Positions 1-6,845 of a DNA stretch of 20,725 nucleotides are shown piece after piece. The notes under the pieces are model-generated. The model saw nothing but the letters and a program-made list of their open reading frames with translations, did not search any database and was not told the origin of the DNA. Within the stretch, counting starts at the first letter, position 1, and every line of letters begins with the position of its first letter. The stretch covers positions 1 to 20,725 of IMG/VR virus record IMGVR_UViG_3300027749_000545; one strand, 5' to 3'. The position numbers were made by a program, and so were the translations under genes. The DNA is from a virus.

Positions 1-64
1 AAGTTGCCTATGTATGTTGCCTATCTAAATTACTTAGATCAATTGTTGCCTGTGCCACAAAAGA

Positions 65-99
65 AAAAGCGCAAACACAGTAGTAGTATATGCGCTTTT
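65..99 (-). terminator. Hairpin terminator after the glycine-zipper protein gene
   Basis: A perfect 9-bp inverted repeat, AAAAGCGCA at 65-73 and TGCGCTTTT at 91-99, encloses a 17-nt loop. On the minus strand the stem is followed by more T residues, as in a Rho-independent terminator, and its A/T flanks could allow it to work in both directions. It lies about 26 nt beyond the stop codon at 125-127. Confidence 0.65.
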
Positions 100-116
100 G
101 TCTGCTGTGTCAATGT

Positions 117-123
117 TATTTAT
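117..123 (-). promoter_or_regulatory. Putative late promoter core ATAAATA
   Basis: The minus strand reads GATAAATAAC directly beyond the stop codon of the glycine-zipper protein gene. It matches the core of the T4 late promoter (TATAAATA) and the other copies in this window. It points out of the window to the left, but the hairpin at 65-99 lies only about 20 nt downstream. It could therefore make a very short RNA, read through to the next gene, or be fortuitous. Confidence 0.4.
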
Positions 124-124
124 C

Positions 125-2650
125 TCATTTGAGCAAAGCCAATGATTTTATTCTTGCCAAAAGTGCAGAGTCTGAGTTGGATTCCATGTGAATCAAATTC
201 TTAGCAACTTCTTTTCCGCTGCCACTCACTAGATCACCGAGACCTTGTGTGGCTGCCTTCATTGCACCTTTGACTACTGCACCAGTAGAAGAGTCTTCGT
301 CGGTTTCTTCTGGGCCGCCAAGTTTGTCCCCAATTTTGCCGCCTGCTAGGCCACCAATGGCGCCTCCGATTGGGCCGCCAGCCAAGGCACCCATTGCTCC
401 ACCAGCAATGGCTCCAGGAACTCCGCCAACGGCTCCACCTAGGGCCGCACCGGCTGCTGGGCCCAGGGCTTGTCCGGCCATGTCACCTGCGATGCCTCCG
501 GCAGCACTGCCTGCCAAGGTGCCCTTCCAGCCGTCATTGAGTTTTCGAGCGTTTTGAACAATTTCGTTGTCTTCATCTCCGCGAGCCTGCCCAGGATTCG
601 CATCTGAATCATGATATAATAGTTGTCCGGCACTGTAAATTGCATCAGCAGGTGCATTTGCTACGTCGGCAGCAGTTGCCCCAATGTCTTTTGCAATGTT
701 GGTTATTGGAGAATTGGTTTCTCTTACAAATGGTGGTGTCTCGTCTGGGGTGCCCGCATTATTGGCATTGGTGGCCATTTTATTGCCAAGCGTGGCTCCT
801 ACTATTCCTCCAGCAAGTGCTCCTGGAAGTCCGCCAGCGGCAAGGCCACCCATGCTGCCAACGAACCCACCGGCACCGGCACCGGCTAATTTTTCTCCAG
901 GGTCATCTTCTTCGCCCAGGGCCAATGATATTATTCTTGACAAAAGTTCATTGTCTTCTGCCAACGCACCCAATGTAGCACCGGCTGCCATTCCAACAGG
1001 ACCTCCAATTAATGCACCAGTTCCGGCCCCCATTAATGCACCAGGTATATTTGGTTTAAATGCTTTGTCATCAGACTTTTGCTGTTCTGCGTCTTCGTAT
1101 GTGCCGCACTCCTCCAGGCCGTGTTCTGGGCAGTACTCTCCCGCCTCGGTGTGGTTGCATTCAGCCTCTTCAAAGGTGGCAAGGTTGTCACCTTCCGCCA
1201 TGCCTTGCTGTTTAGCCTTGTTTTTGCGGAAGATTTCACGGAAGTAGTCATCATCCTCTTCTTTGCTATAAGGATAGGGATTGTGTTCATCACTGGCAGG
1301 TGGTCGACGTGGTCCTTCTCCTGGACGTAGGTAATCAATACCAGGCAAGTCGTATGGACCGTTTTCAGCCACAGGAGGGGTTGCAGTTGCCGCGGCAGGT
1401 TCTGCAGGACTTACCATGTACACGCCTAGTTCTTCCAGGCGATTTTGCACACGCGGATCGTCCCAGCAGTTAGCATCTGGATCTACAGCAATGTCGCCAA
1501 TGATATCAAACAACTCATCGTCACCAACCAAGCCATACAGTTGTTCTGTGGCATTCATGCCATCAGCACCTGCAATAAGTGGTTGACTCATCAGCATTTT
1601 GAGTTCATCTTGTTGCTCAGGAGTTTCTGGCAAGGCCCAGGTACCTTCTACGATACGATTGGCCCAGGATTCAAATATTTCCGCTTCTTTCATGGCTTGT
1701 GCTTCCTTTTGTATTCTTGCCAACATGGGCAATGCCTGCTCTATGCGTGGATCAATACGTGTTTCCACAAAGAGGCTTTTGAGATCTTCCACTATGAGAT
1801 CCGATTCCGACACTGTAGCCGGGCTCCAGGATTCAAAGTATTGGGTGTAACCGCGATCGTGACTGACTGCTTTGAGATTGTGACGCAGTCGGTCAAGATA
1901 TTGTATGGTTTCTGCTACCAGTTCACCGGCAGCACCTTCAAACACTCGTCCTTGATGTGCCCTGCGGAACTGACTGAGTACATTGATCTGCTCAACCATT
2001 TCCACAATATGCTGTCCACGAGCATCATAAGGTGTGCCACCGTGACGCACATGTTCCAGCATGGCTCGGCCTCCAGCCAGTTTACGGAACGGCAGTCGAA
2101 AACGCTCTCCGGCCACTGTTTCAATAAACAGGCTTTCCACATAGCGGAAACGTGCATCGTTTTCACCCAGAGTACGATCATGCTTGATCATGAGTCTGGC
2201 TTCAGTGGGCTTGCCAGCATAACTGACCTTGCGGTTGCCATAGTAGCCTTCAAACAGGCCTTCTTTGATGGCTGCCATTCCGGCCATGGTGTATTTTAGT
2301 CTACGCAGATTCTGGAGGTCATAGCGTAACAAATTGCGTTTGGCAAAGTTGCGCAATTGTGCCAGGAATTCATACCAGTCATTCTTATCATCAAACTCCA
2401 TGCCACGTCCCAGATTGTCACCAAAATAAACTTCAAAGTTGTTGTCAGCGCCCAGCAAGCAAACCACTGTGCCGTAGTTTTTACCAGAGTTGGCAACCCA
2501 GTCAAATGTGAACATGTCGGCTGCTTCAGAATCAGGAGCGCCTTGTGCATCCAAGGGCGGCTTGCCGGTTCGTGCATCCAGTGCTTCAGGGTCAAAATTT
2601 CTAGTGACCAATAGATCGTTAAGTTGTTGTCCGGGTGAGTTGGCTGCCAT
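125..2650 (-). CDS. Large virion-associated protein with a C-terminal glycine-zipper region
   Basis: An 841-residue protein of unknown function. I choose the ATG at 2650 (start MAANSPGQQL) over the upstream ATG at 2698, because the latter overlaps the terminase end and the MA(A/D)NSP start matches my recollection of a family common in aquatic phages. Residues 1 to about 400 are a soluble, charged mixed alpha/beta region. Residues 498-515 form a Cys/His cluster (C498, H500, C507, H510, C515) that could bind metal. From about residue 535 to the end there are three blocks rich in GxxxG and AGG motifs (glycine zippers), separated by hydrophilic linkers. A short motif, LLSRIISLAL, recurs as LLARIKSLAL at the extreme C terminus. 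Glycine zippers suggest membrane insertion or tight helix packing, so a role in genome ejection or virion assembly is possible. It follows the large terminase directly and has a late promoter core 7 nt before its ATG. Confidence 0.8.
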   Translation of the reverse strand: MAANSPGQQLNDLLVTRNFDPEALDARTGKPPLDAQGAPDSEAADMFTFDWVANSGKNYGTVVCLLGADNNFEVYFGDNLGRGMEFDDKNDWYEFLAQLRNFAKRNLLRYDLQNLRRLKYTMAGMAAIKEGLFEGYYGNRKVSYAGKPTEARLMIKHDRTLGENDARFRYVESLFIETVAGERFRLPFRKLAGGRAMLEHVRHGGTPYDARGQHIVEMVEQINVLSQFRRAHQGRVFEGAAGELVAETIQYLDRLRHNLKAVSHDRGYTQYFESWSPATVSESDLIVEDLKSLFVETRIDPRIEQALPMLARIQKEAQAMKEAEIFESWANRIVEGTWALPETPEQQDELKMLMSQPLIAGADGMNATEQLYGLVGDDELFDIIGDIAVDPDANCWDDPRVQNRLEELGVYMVSPAEPAAATATPPVAENGPYDLPGIDYLRPGEGPRRPPASDEHNPYPYSKEEDDDYFREIFRKNKAKQQGMAEGDNLATFEEAECNHTEAGEYCPEHGLEECGTYEDAEQQKSDDKAFKPNIPGALMGAGTGALIGGPVGMAAGATLGALAEDNELLSRIISLALGEEDDPGEKLAGAGAGGFVGSMGGLAAGGLPGALAGGIVGATLGNKMATNANNAGTPDETPPFVRETNSPITNIAKDIGATAADVANAPADAIYSAGQLLYHDSDANPGQARGDEDNEIVQNARKLNDGWKGTLAGSAAGGIAGDMAGQALGPAAGAALGGAVGGVPGAIAGGAMGALAGGPIGGAIGGLAGGKIGDKLGGPEETDEDSSTGAVVKGAMKAATQGLGDLVSGSGKEVAKNLIHMESNSDSALLARIKSLALLK

Positions 2651-2657
2651 AGTGTTA

Positions 2658-2664
2658 TATTTAT
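2658..2664 (-). promoter_or_regulatory. Late promoter core upstream of the glycine-zipper protein gene
   Basis: The minus strand reads TTGATAAATATAACACT and then ATG. The ATAAATA core overlaps the terminase stop codon by one base. Only 7 nt separate the core from the ATG at 2650. In T4 the late transcript starts several bases after this element, which leaves almost no leader and no room for a Shine-Dalgarno sequence. Confidence 0.6.
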
Positions 2665-4235
2665 CAATACATAGTTGATATAAAGGGCATGGGCTCAATT
2701 ACATTGTCTGAGTGATCTTTCATTTGACTGTCTAGTTCTGTGTAAAAACTCTGCAAAACCTGCATCATACGCACGGCCAGCAACATACTCATGACCAAGT
2801 CATCTGTTTCGCCTATTTTGGCGGCAAAACTTAGGCCAGAAGCCACAAAGGTTTTGAGTTCTGAGATCAAGGCAGAACTGTACACAGTCATTCTGTTGGT
2901 TTCTACGAGATTTTTGACTTTGGCACAGGCTGATAGTTTGCTCTTGTGTGTGGTGTTAAAGCCCTTGCGCATACGGCGGTTACTGCCGCTCATGTGCGGA
3001 TCTGACAAAAAGTAGCCCTGTATGTTTTCTTCGCCAAATTCTGCAATAGAGATCAAGCCTGCTTCGCCAATGGTGTTGTTTTCAATGCTGTAGTAGATGT
3101 TCTTGTCATTTTTCACAGTTTCATTGATGTACTTGCAAATGTCTGACAGGATACGTATCTGTTCCGGAATGGGTGTGCGATTGTGTGTCCACTCGCCCAC
3201 TTGACGTGTGGTGTTGGCTTCAAAGATTTGTATGGCTGCAGGGTCACCTCCGGTGCCTAATGACGGGTCTAATGCCACTACGTAGATACTTTCGGGCTTG
3301 ATGGCTTCGTACCAGCGCACATGTCCTGTGCGCTTCCAAGGGTCGCGACTTTCTAAATCTAGTAACTTGGCCGGAGCAATCAAGGTCTCATCATTGATAA
3401 TAAACTCACAACCGATCTCTCTGCGGAATCTATCATCGCCCAACTGCGCTCGCATGCTTTCGCCCCACTTTTCGTCACGGTCTGGGTGCTCTTGCCAGTA
3501 ACTTCTAAATGCTCGGAACCCATTCATGCCCAGTTCAGTTGGGTTGCCAAACTCGTCTATGCATTTGTTGGCACCTTTCCAGATCAACGCAAACTGATCT
3601 TCGTCTGAGTTGGGGGTACTTGTGATAATGGCCTTACCACCTGTGGCCAGCGTGGGTGAGATACTGGTCCAAAACTCAGTGGCAATGGTGGGTCGCACAA
3701 ACGCAAATTCGTCAGCGTACAGCAAGGTAATACTCATACCACGACCAGTTGTTTCAGTTGTGGTGGCTGATACTATTCGTGATCCGTTTTCAAAGTCTAT
3801 GGAGCCTTTGTTGTAGGAGGTCACACCTGCTCGAATATGATCTGGGCACAGTTCGTATGCAAATCTAATACGTTGCATGATTTCCTGGGCACCTGTGTAC
3901 TTGTGTGCGGCAATCAAAATTGTCGAGTCAGGAATGAACATGGCATACCAAAGAATATAGCCAGCGGCCGATGTTGACTTGCCGGTCTGTCGCGGCATCA
4001 TGGAGATTGAGTAGCGATTGTTGTGGTATGTTTCTATCAGTTTCTTTTGATAAGAGAACGGATGATACAGCATCTTGCCCTGTGTGGGATGCTGTATATA
4101 AAAGAAGTGGTTCAAGAAGTAGTGCGGTCCATCCTGAGGATCAGCACACGCAAGAAACTCCTGCAGTTGATCGTCTGAGAATGTTTGACGCCGGTATGGT
4201 GCTTTGACCAGTACGCCTTCTGGTGTGTTGTTCAT
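2664..4235 (-). CDS. terL: Terminase large subunit (T4 gp17 family)
   Basis: A 523-residue ATP-driven packaging motor and headful nuclease. The N-terminal ATPase has a Walker A motif at 82-88 (RQTGKST), a Walker B at 171-176 (LLYADE, catalytic E176) and a coupling motif at 205-209 (TSTPN). The C-terminal RNase H-like nuclease has the expected acidic residues: D323 in the ALDPSLGTGGD motif, E385 in SIENN, and D478/D479 near the end. T4 gp17 is about 610 residues, so this is a compact version with all key residues present. In T4 it works with gp16 at the portal. Here the gp16 gene lies about 7 kb upstream, separated by the internal-protein cassette. A 70-nt gap with no recognisable promoter separates it from the NUC nuclease gene, so it is probably read from the promoter near 5155. 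Confidence 0.97.
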   Translation of the reverse strand: MNNTPEGVLVKAPYRRQTFSDDQLQEFLACADPQDGPHYFLNHFFYIQHPTQGKMLYHPFSYQKKLIETYHNNRYSISMMPRQTGKSTSAAGYILWYAMFIPDSTILIAAHKYTGAQEIMQRIRFAYELCPDHIRAGVTSYNKGSIDFENGSRIVSATTTETTGRGMSITLLYADEFAFVRPTIATEFWTSISPTLATGGKAIITSTPNSDEDQFALIWKGANKCIDEFGNPTELGMNGFRAFRSYWQEHPDRDEKWGESMRAQLGDDRFRREIGCEFIINDETLIAPAKLLDLESRDPWKRTGHVRWYEAIKPESIYVVALDPSLGTGGDPAAIQIFEANTTRQVGEWTHNRTPIPEQIRILSDICKYINETVKNDKNIYYSIENNTIGEAGLISIAEFGEENIQGYFLSDPHMSGSNRRMRKGFNTTHKSKLSACAKVKNLVETNRMTVYSSALISELKTFVASGLSFAAKIGETDDLVMSMLLAVRMMQVLQSFYTELDSQMKDHSDNVIEPMPFISTMY

Positions 4236-4305
4236 GGATTAAACAGGACTGTAGGGGTTACGAAATCTGTCGTGGCCGTCGTCCTCGGGCAATACAGGAT
4301 ATTGA

Positions 4306-5127
4306 TCAGTCGGCTGAGGCACTGGCGCCACACTTGGCTCTTTTTGCATTGGTTAGTGCTCCAAAATCCACTGGCCATTCTTTGCCTGGATCAAGTTCCT
4401 TGACATTCTTTGGAAAAGCAAATTTAACACCAGCAGTGGTTTCTATTTGTGAAATAGGTAAACGGAACCGGGTCAAGTCATTGCCCAGGTTAGGATAAGG
4501 TGCCACATGGGGAAACGCCCAGCCAGCCGTTTCGCCTGTGGCTTGATTGATCACAATCTTGTAAAAGCCATGTGGCACAACTACGCCTCGACCAATTTTC
4601 TTGTCTGTGGCATCATAAACTCCGCCAGCAATGATGGTGTACGACTGATTGCGTTGTACTGCCCAGCCACGAACTGATGTTTCCAACAATTTCCAGATGC
4701 CACGATTGAGTGAACCTGCCTGCGGGCTTATGTTGGTCATCAAGAATGACTCAAACTCAACTTGTGGATCCCAACTCAAGTCACCATCTGGGGCCATGTG
4801 CCCTTTGTCGTAGCCTGTGGCAGCATAATCATCTGGCGTGGCTCCACCCGAGACGCTTTGATCAGCGGCAAATGCATTGGTTCTAGCAACACAACCCAGT
4901 GCATTGGGCGGTGTCAGTGTGTAGGCCACATAGTTGGGCAACCTAGCCGCCGCATCATAGGCCACCAGGTATGCTTGGCGACAGATGGGTTGCAGTTGAC
5001 GTGCAGTTTGTGCAAAGCCGTAAGGCTGGTGCACCTGACATTGTGCAGGAGGATTTGGAACACGTTGTGTCCAGGCTTGCGCTGATAGACTCACAGCCAA
5101 GACCACAAGGGCAAGAATTCGTTTCAT
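4306..5127 (-). CDS. Secreted DNA/RNA non-specific endonuclease (NUC / endonuclease G family)
   Basis: A 273-residue protein with a Sec-type signal peptide: positively charged MKR, a hydrophobic core through residue 16, and a likely signal-peptidase site after AQA at residue 18. The mature part carries the beta-beta-alpha-metal nuclease signature: YDKGHMAP at 106-113 with general base H110 (a DKGH variant of the usual DRGH), then TNISPQ (N132) and LNRGIW (N141), which match the metal-binding region of Serratia nuclease and EndoG. Cysteines at 30, 49, 79 and near the C terminus fit an exported, disulfide-bonded enzyme. Such enzymes cut DNA and RNA without sequence specificity. It lies between the internal-protein cassette and the large terminase, behind a late promoter-like element, so it is likely made late and exported to the periplasm or medium. 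Confidence 0.9.
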   Translation of the reverse strand: MKRILALVVLAVSLSAQAWTQRVPNPPAQCQVHQPYGFAQTARQLQPICRQAYLVAYDAAARLPNYVAYTLTPPNALGCVARTNAFAADQSVSGGATPDDYAATGYDKGHMAPDGDLSWDPQVEFESFLMTNISPQAGSLNRGIWKLLETSVRGWAVQRNQSYTIIAGGVYDATDKKIGRGVVVPHGFYKIVINQATGETAGWAFPHVAPYPNLGNDLTRFRLPISQIETTAGVKFAFPKNVKELDPGKEWPVDFGALTNAKRAKCGASASAD

Positions 5128-5145
5128 AGAGATACTTTCTAAATA

Positions 5146-5160
5146 GGCTAATATTTAGCC
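5146..5160 (-). promoter_or_regulatory. Late promoter-like element inside a small hairpin, before the NUC gene
   Basis: On the minus strand, GGCTAA and TTAGCC pair around a 3-nt centre. The same bases contain CTAAATAT (5151-5158), a one-base variant of the ATAAATA core. It lies 23 nt before the ATG at 5127, a normal spacing for a late promoter with a short leader. The palindrome could also act as an operator or a weak hairpin after the gene ending at 5167. Confidence 0.45.
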
Positions 5161-5166
5161 GTTATC

Positions 5167-5568
5167 TCAACGTGGATATCCTTTGAATCCACGCACAGGA
5201 CTCACTGTGGCCACATCAGGTGCTTCTTCACTGCCTTGTGTGCCAATACGCACAGCATCACTAGAGGGCATGTTCATGCTGTGTAGCGCATCGTCAATGT
5301 AGGTTTTAACGTGTGGATCATAACTCACGATAATCATGTCTTCACCAAACACACTTTCTGGTCCATCAAATGGCGGTACACCGTCTCGGGCACGTTGTGC
5401 GGCACCTTTGGCACCAGCAATGGCCACACCAAATCTATACTGTCGGTAAGGGTCATTGTTTTGTAGTCGAGGAATTTTAAAAGCACCAGGCAGGGCCAGG
5501 CCCACATCACGAGTGATTGTGCCTGTACGTCCTGGTTGTGATTCAGTGACAAACTCTCGGGCTCTCAT
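5167..5568 (-). CDS. Tagged internal-head-protein candidate, MRAREF paralogue 3
   Basis: A 133-residue protein, the third of three tandem paralogues. It begins MRAREFVTE-SQ, which resembles a T4 capsid-targeting tag with a prohead-protease site after E9 (V-T-E; the usual P3 residue is I or L). It ends SPVRGFKGYPR, a C-terminal signature shared with its two upstream neighbours. The middle (about residues 35-60) has NNDPYRQYRFGVAIA, clearly related to NNDAYHTYRLSVAIA of the middle paralogue. The start codon overlaps the stop of the previous gene as ATGA, so translation is probably coupled. Nothing suggests an enzyme; a small packaged protein is my inference from the tag. Confidence 0.85.
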   Translation of the reverse strand: MRAREFVTESQPGRTGTITRDVGLALPGAFKIPRLQNNDPYRQYRFGVAIAGAKGAAQRARDGVPPFDGPESVFGEDMIIVSYDPHVKTYIDDALHSMNMPSSDAVRIGTQGSEEAPDVATVSPVRGFKGYPR

Positions 5569-5579
5569 CTGGGATATCC
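5555..5579. repeat. 25-bp junction repeat, copy 1
   Basis: Identical to 5935-5959. It spans the overlap of two adjacent paralogues: it encodes the C-terminal GYPR and stop of one gene and the MRARE start of the next. Copies are 380 bp apart, one gene length, so recombination between them would add or remove exactly one gene. Confidence 0.9.
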
Positions 5580-5948
5580 TTTAAATGGTCGTACTACGCT
5601 TTGATCATTGACAAAATTGGGTTCTTGACTGTTTATGGTTCCAACTAGACGTTTGCCGCCCGGAGTATCTGTCAATTTCAATGCTTGGTCTAGAATAGTT
5701 TCTACACTGTCATTGAATCCAGCCACAATGGCATTTTGTCCAAATGCACTCACACTGGCAAATTCAGGCATGCCATTGCCATATCCGCCTGCATCGGCCC
5801 TGGCTCGAGCAATGGCCACGCTGAGTCTGTAGGTGTGATAGGCATCGTTGTTTTTTATGCCTGGAAGAAAATAGGTATGTTGAAGCGGTTCCCCTTGTGA
5901 GTCCGGCAACTGCCCTAGTTGTTCTGTTATGAATTCTCGGGCTCTCAT
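5565..5948 (-). CDS. Tagged internal-head-protein candidate, MRAREF paralogue 2
   Basis: A 127-residue protein, the middle of the three paralogues. It begins MRAREFITE-QL, with I-T-E fitting the T4 gp21 cleavage rule (I/L-x-E) exactly. It ends VVRPFKGYPR. Its centre (residues about 31-48, NNDAYHTYRLSVAIARA) aligns with paralogue 3, and its C-terminal third (SVETILDQALKL) parallels HVKTYIDDALHS there. It overlaps both neighbours by ATGA, so the three genes form a translationally coupled set. No known catalytic motif is visible. Confidence 0.85.
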   Translation of the reverse strand: MRAREFITEQLGQLPDSQGEPLQHTYFLPGIKNNDAYHTYRLSVAIARARADAGGYGNGMPEFASVSAFGQNAIVAGFNDSVETILDQALKLTDTPGGKRLVGTINSQEPNFVNDQSVVRPFKGYPR

Positions 5949-5959
5949 CTGGGATATCC
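5935..5959. repeat. 25-bp junction repeat, copy 2
   Basis: Identical to 5555-5579, again across a paralogue stop/start overlap. A shorter, imperfect relative is present at the start of the first paralogue (about 6314-6328), where the preceding gene is unrelated. Confidence 0.9.
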
Positions 5960-6328
5960 GGCAAATCCTCGAACAGGACTGATTTTATGCACATCAGAAT
6001 TTTCAGAACTTTTTTGACCACTCACAATGTGCTCTGATTCGGCTCCGATGGTTTTTAACGCACCCTGAAGCATGTTGTCTTCTTCCTGGGTGTAGGGATG
6101 AGCAGTGTTGTATTTTTCTACCCAGGATGCAGGATCCATCTGGTCACGAGGTATGGGCTTGTTGGTCTTGCCATCATGCATGGCTGCGGCCATCATCACA
6201 CGATTCAAGTGATTGGTTCTATCATAGCCACCGTTGTCACGCATGCGCCAAGCAGATGGCATGGCGTTGTGATGGTCGCCAGGAATATCGCCTTTACGAT
6301 CTTCAGCAACAAATTCTCGGGCTCGCAT
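5945..6328 (-). CDS. Tagged internal-head-protein candidate, MRAREF paralogue 1
   Basis: A 127-residue protein and the first of the three in reading order. It begins MRAREFVAE-DR and ends SPVRGFAGYPR. Its middle differs from the other two and includes LNRVMMAAAMHDG (about 42-54), an SWVEKYNTAHPYT stretch near 68-80 and a DNMLQGALKTIGAE segment. I recall proteins of this form, with TAHPYT, from other aquatic phages, where they are unannotated. It starts 2 nt after the stop of the 108-residue gene. The tag suggests targeting to the prohead and removal of nine residues. Confidence 0.85.
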   Translation of the reverse strand: MRAREFVAEDRKGDIPGDHHNAMPSAWRMRDNGGYDRTNHLNRVMMAAAMHDGKTNKPIPRDQMDPASWVEKYNTAHPYTQEEDNMLQGALKTIGAESEHIVSGQKSSENSDVHKISPVRGFAGYPR

Positions 6329-6330
6329 GA

Positions 6331-6657
6331 TTATGTTGAAGTTGATCCGTACACACCAACGGTGGCAGATGTTCGTGAGCCTAGTGCTACTGCTGTGAAA
6401 TTGTTGCCGGTTATAATCAAATAATTGCCTGCACCAACATATAGTTGATGTGTGGTTCCGTTGGGCACAGATATTGCATTGGCGTATAGATTACCTGTGG
6501 GCATGCTGGTATTTGCCGTGATTCCGCTGGTGTCAATCCAGGTTGTTTGTGTTAAACTGACTTGGTAAGTAACATTCACACTTTCAGCATTGATTTCAGC
6601 CTTGTCTGTGGTCCACAAAATGTTACCTGGTGTGTCCTTGATTACTTGAATAGCCAT
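6331..6657 (-). CDS. Small beta-rich protein of unknown function
   Basis: A 108-residue protein without a recognised family. It is rich in Thr, Ser, Val and Asn with alternating hydrophobic residues, the pattern of a beta-sandwich, and has few charged residues after the first 25. It lacks the head-targeting tag of its neighbours. Its ATG overlaps the stop of the 60-residue gene (TAATG), so the two are probably coupled. A capsid decoration or other small virion protein would fit the context and composition, but this is inference. Confidence 0.7.
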   Translation of the reverse strand: MAIQVIKDTPGNILWTTDKAEINAESVNVTYQVSLTQTTWIDTSGITANTSMPTGNLYANAISVPNGTTHQLYVGAGNYLIITGNNFTAVALGSRTSATVGVYGSTST

Positions 6658-6839
6658 TATTTTGATTCCTTGTTAGTATCTGTTACAGCCACTGGGCTAA
6701 ACAGATTTATGGTCTGACTTAATACGCCAGGTATCATCACAGGTTGATTGCGTACCTCTGCAGGTGTTGGTGCCGACGGATGGCGTTCGGCCAAGCGTGA
6801 CATTGTTTGTGCATAGGTTTGATATTGGGGTGTGGTCAT
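6657..6839 (-). CDS. Small hypothetical protein
   Basis: A 60-residue protein, MTTPQYQTYAQ at the start, rich in Pro, Thr and Ser with no transmembrane segment, Cys cluster or catalytic motif. I do not recognise it. It starts 6 nt after the 280-residue gene and overlaps the next gene by TAATG. The tight packing on both sides is the main reason to accept it as real. Confidence 0.6.
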   Translation of the reverse strand: MTTPQYQTYAQTMSRLAERHPSAPTPAEVRNQPVMIPGVLSQTINLFSPVAVTDTNKESK

Positions 6840-6845
6840 AATTTT

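Larger units (their letters stand above)
1..124. other. Non-coding left edge of the window
   Basis: No start codon or credible reading frame is visible on the minus strand between the stop of the glycine-zipper protein gene and the window edge. The stretch holds an ATAAATA late-promoter core (117-123, minus) and a strong hairpin terminator (65-99). It also has three copies of GTTGCC (3-8, 16-21, 45-50; the first two extend to GTTGCCTAT), and a small inverted repeat of ATCTAA and TTAGAT around 24-40. The role of the GTTGCC repeats is unknown. The layout suggests the boundary between two transcription units, the next of which lies to the left of the window. Confidence 0.6.

Noticed and set aside
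3-51. GTTGCC repeats at the left edge as a CRISPR or iteron array
   Set aside because: Only three short copies at uneven spacing, with no regular spacers and no replication gene nearby.
684-1247. A 187-codon plus-strand frame (and similar ones at 249-557 and 1445-2299) opposite the glycine-zipper protein gene
   Set aside because: These are antisense shadows. Their Pro/Ala or Cys/His-rich products reflect the Gly/Ala codons of the real gene, and no ribosome binding site or promoter precedes them.
4236-4305. A promoter or terminator between the NUC nuclease and terminase genes
   Set aside because: No ATAAATA box, sigma70-like pair or stable stem with a T run is visible in these 70 nt.
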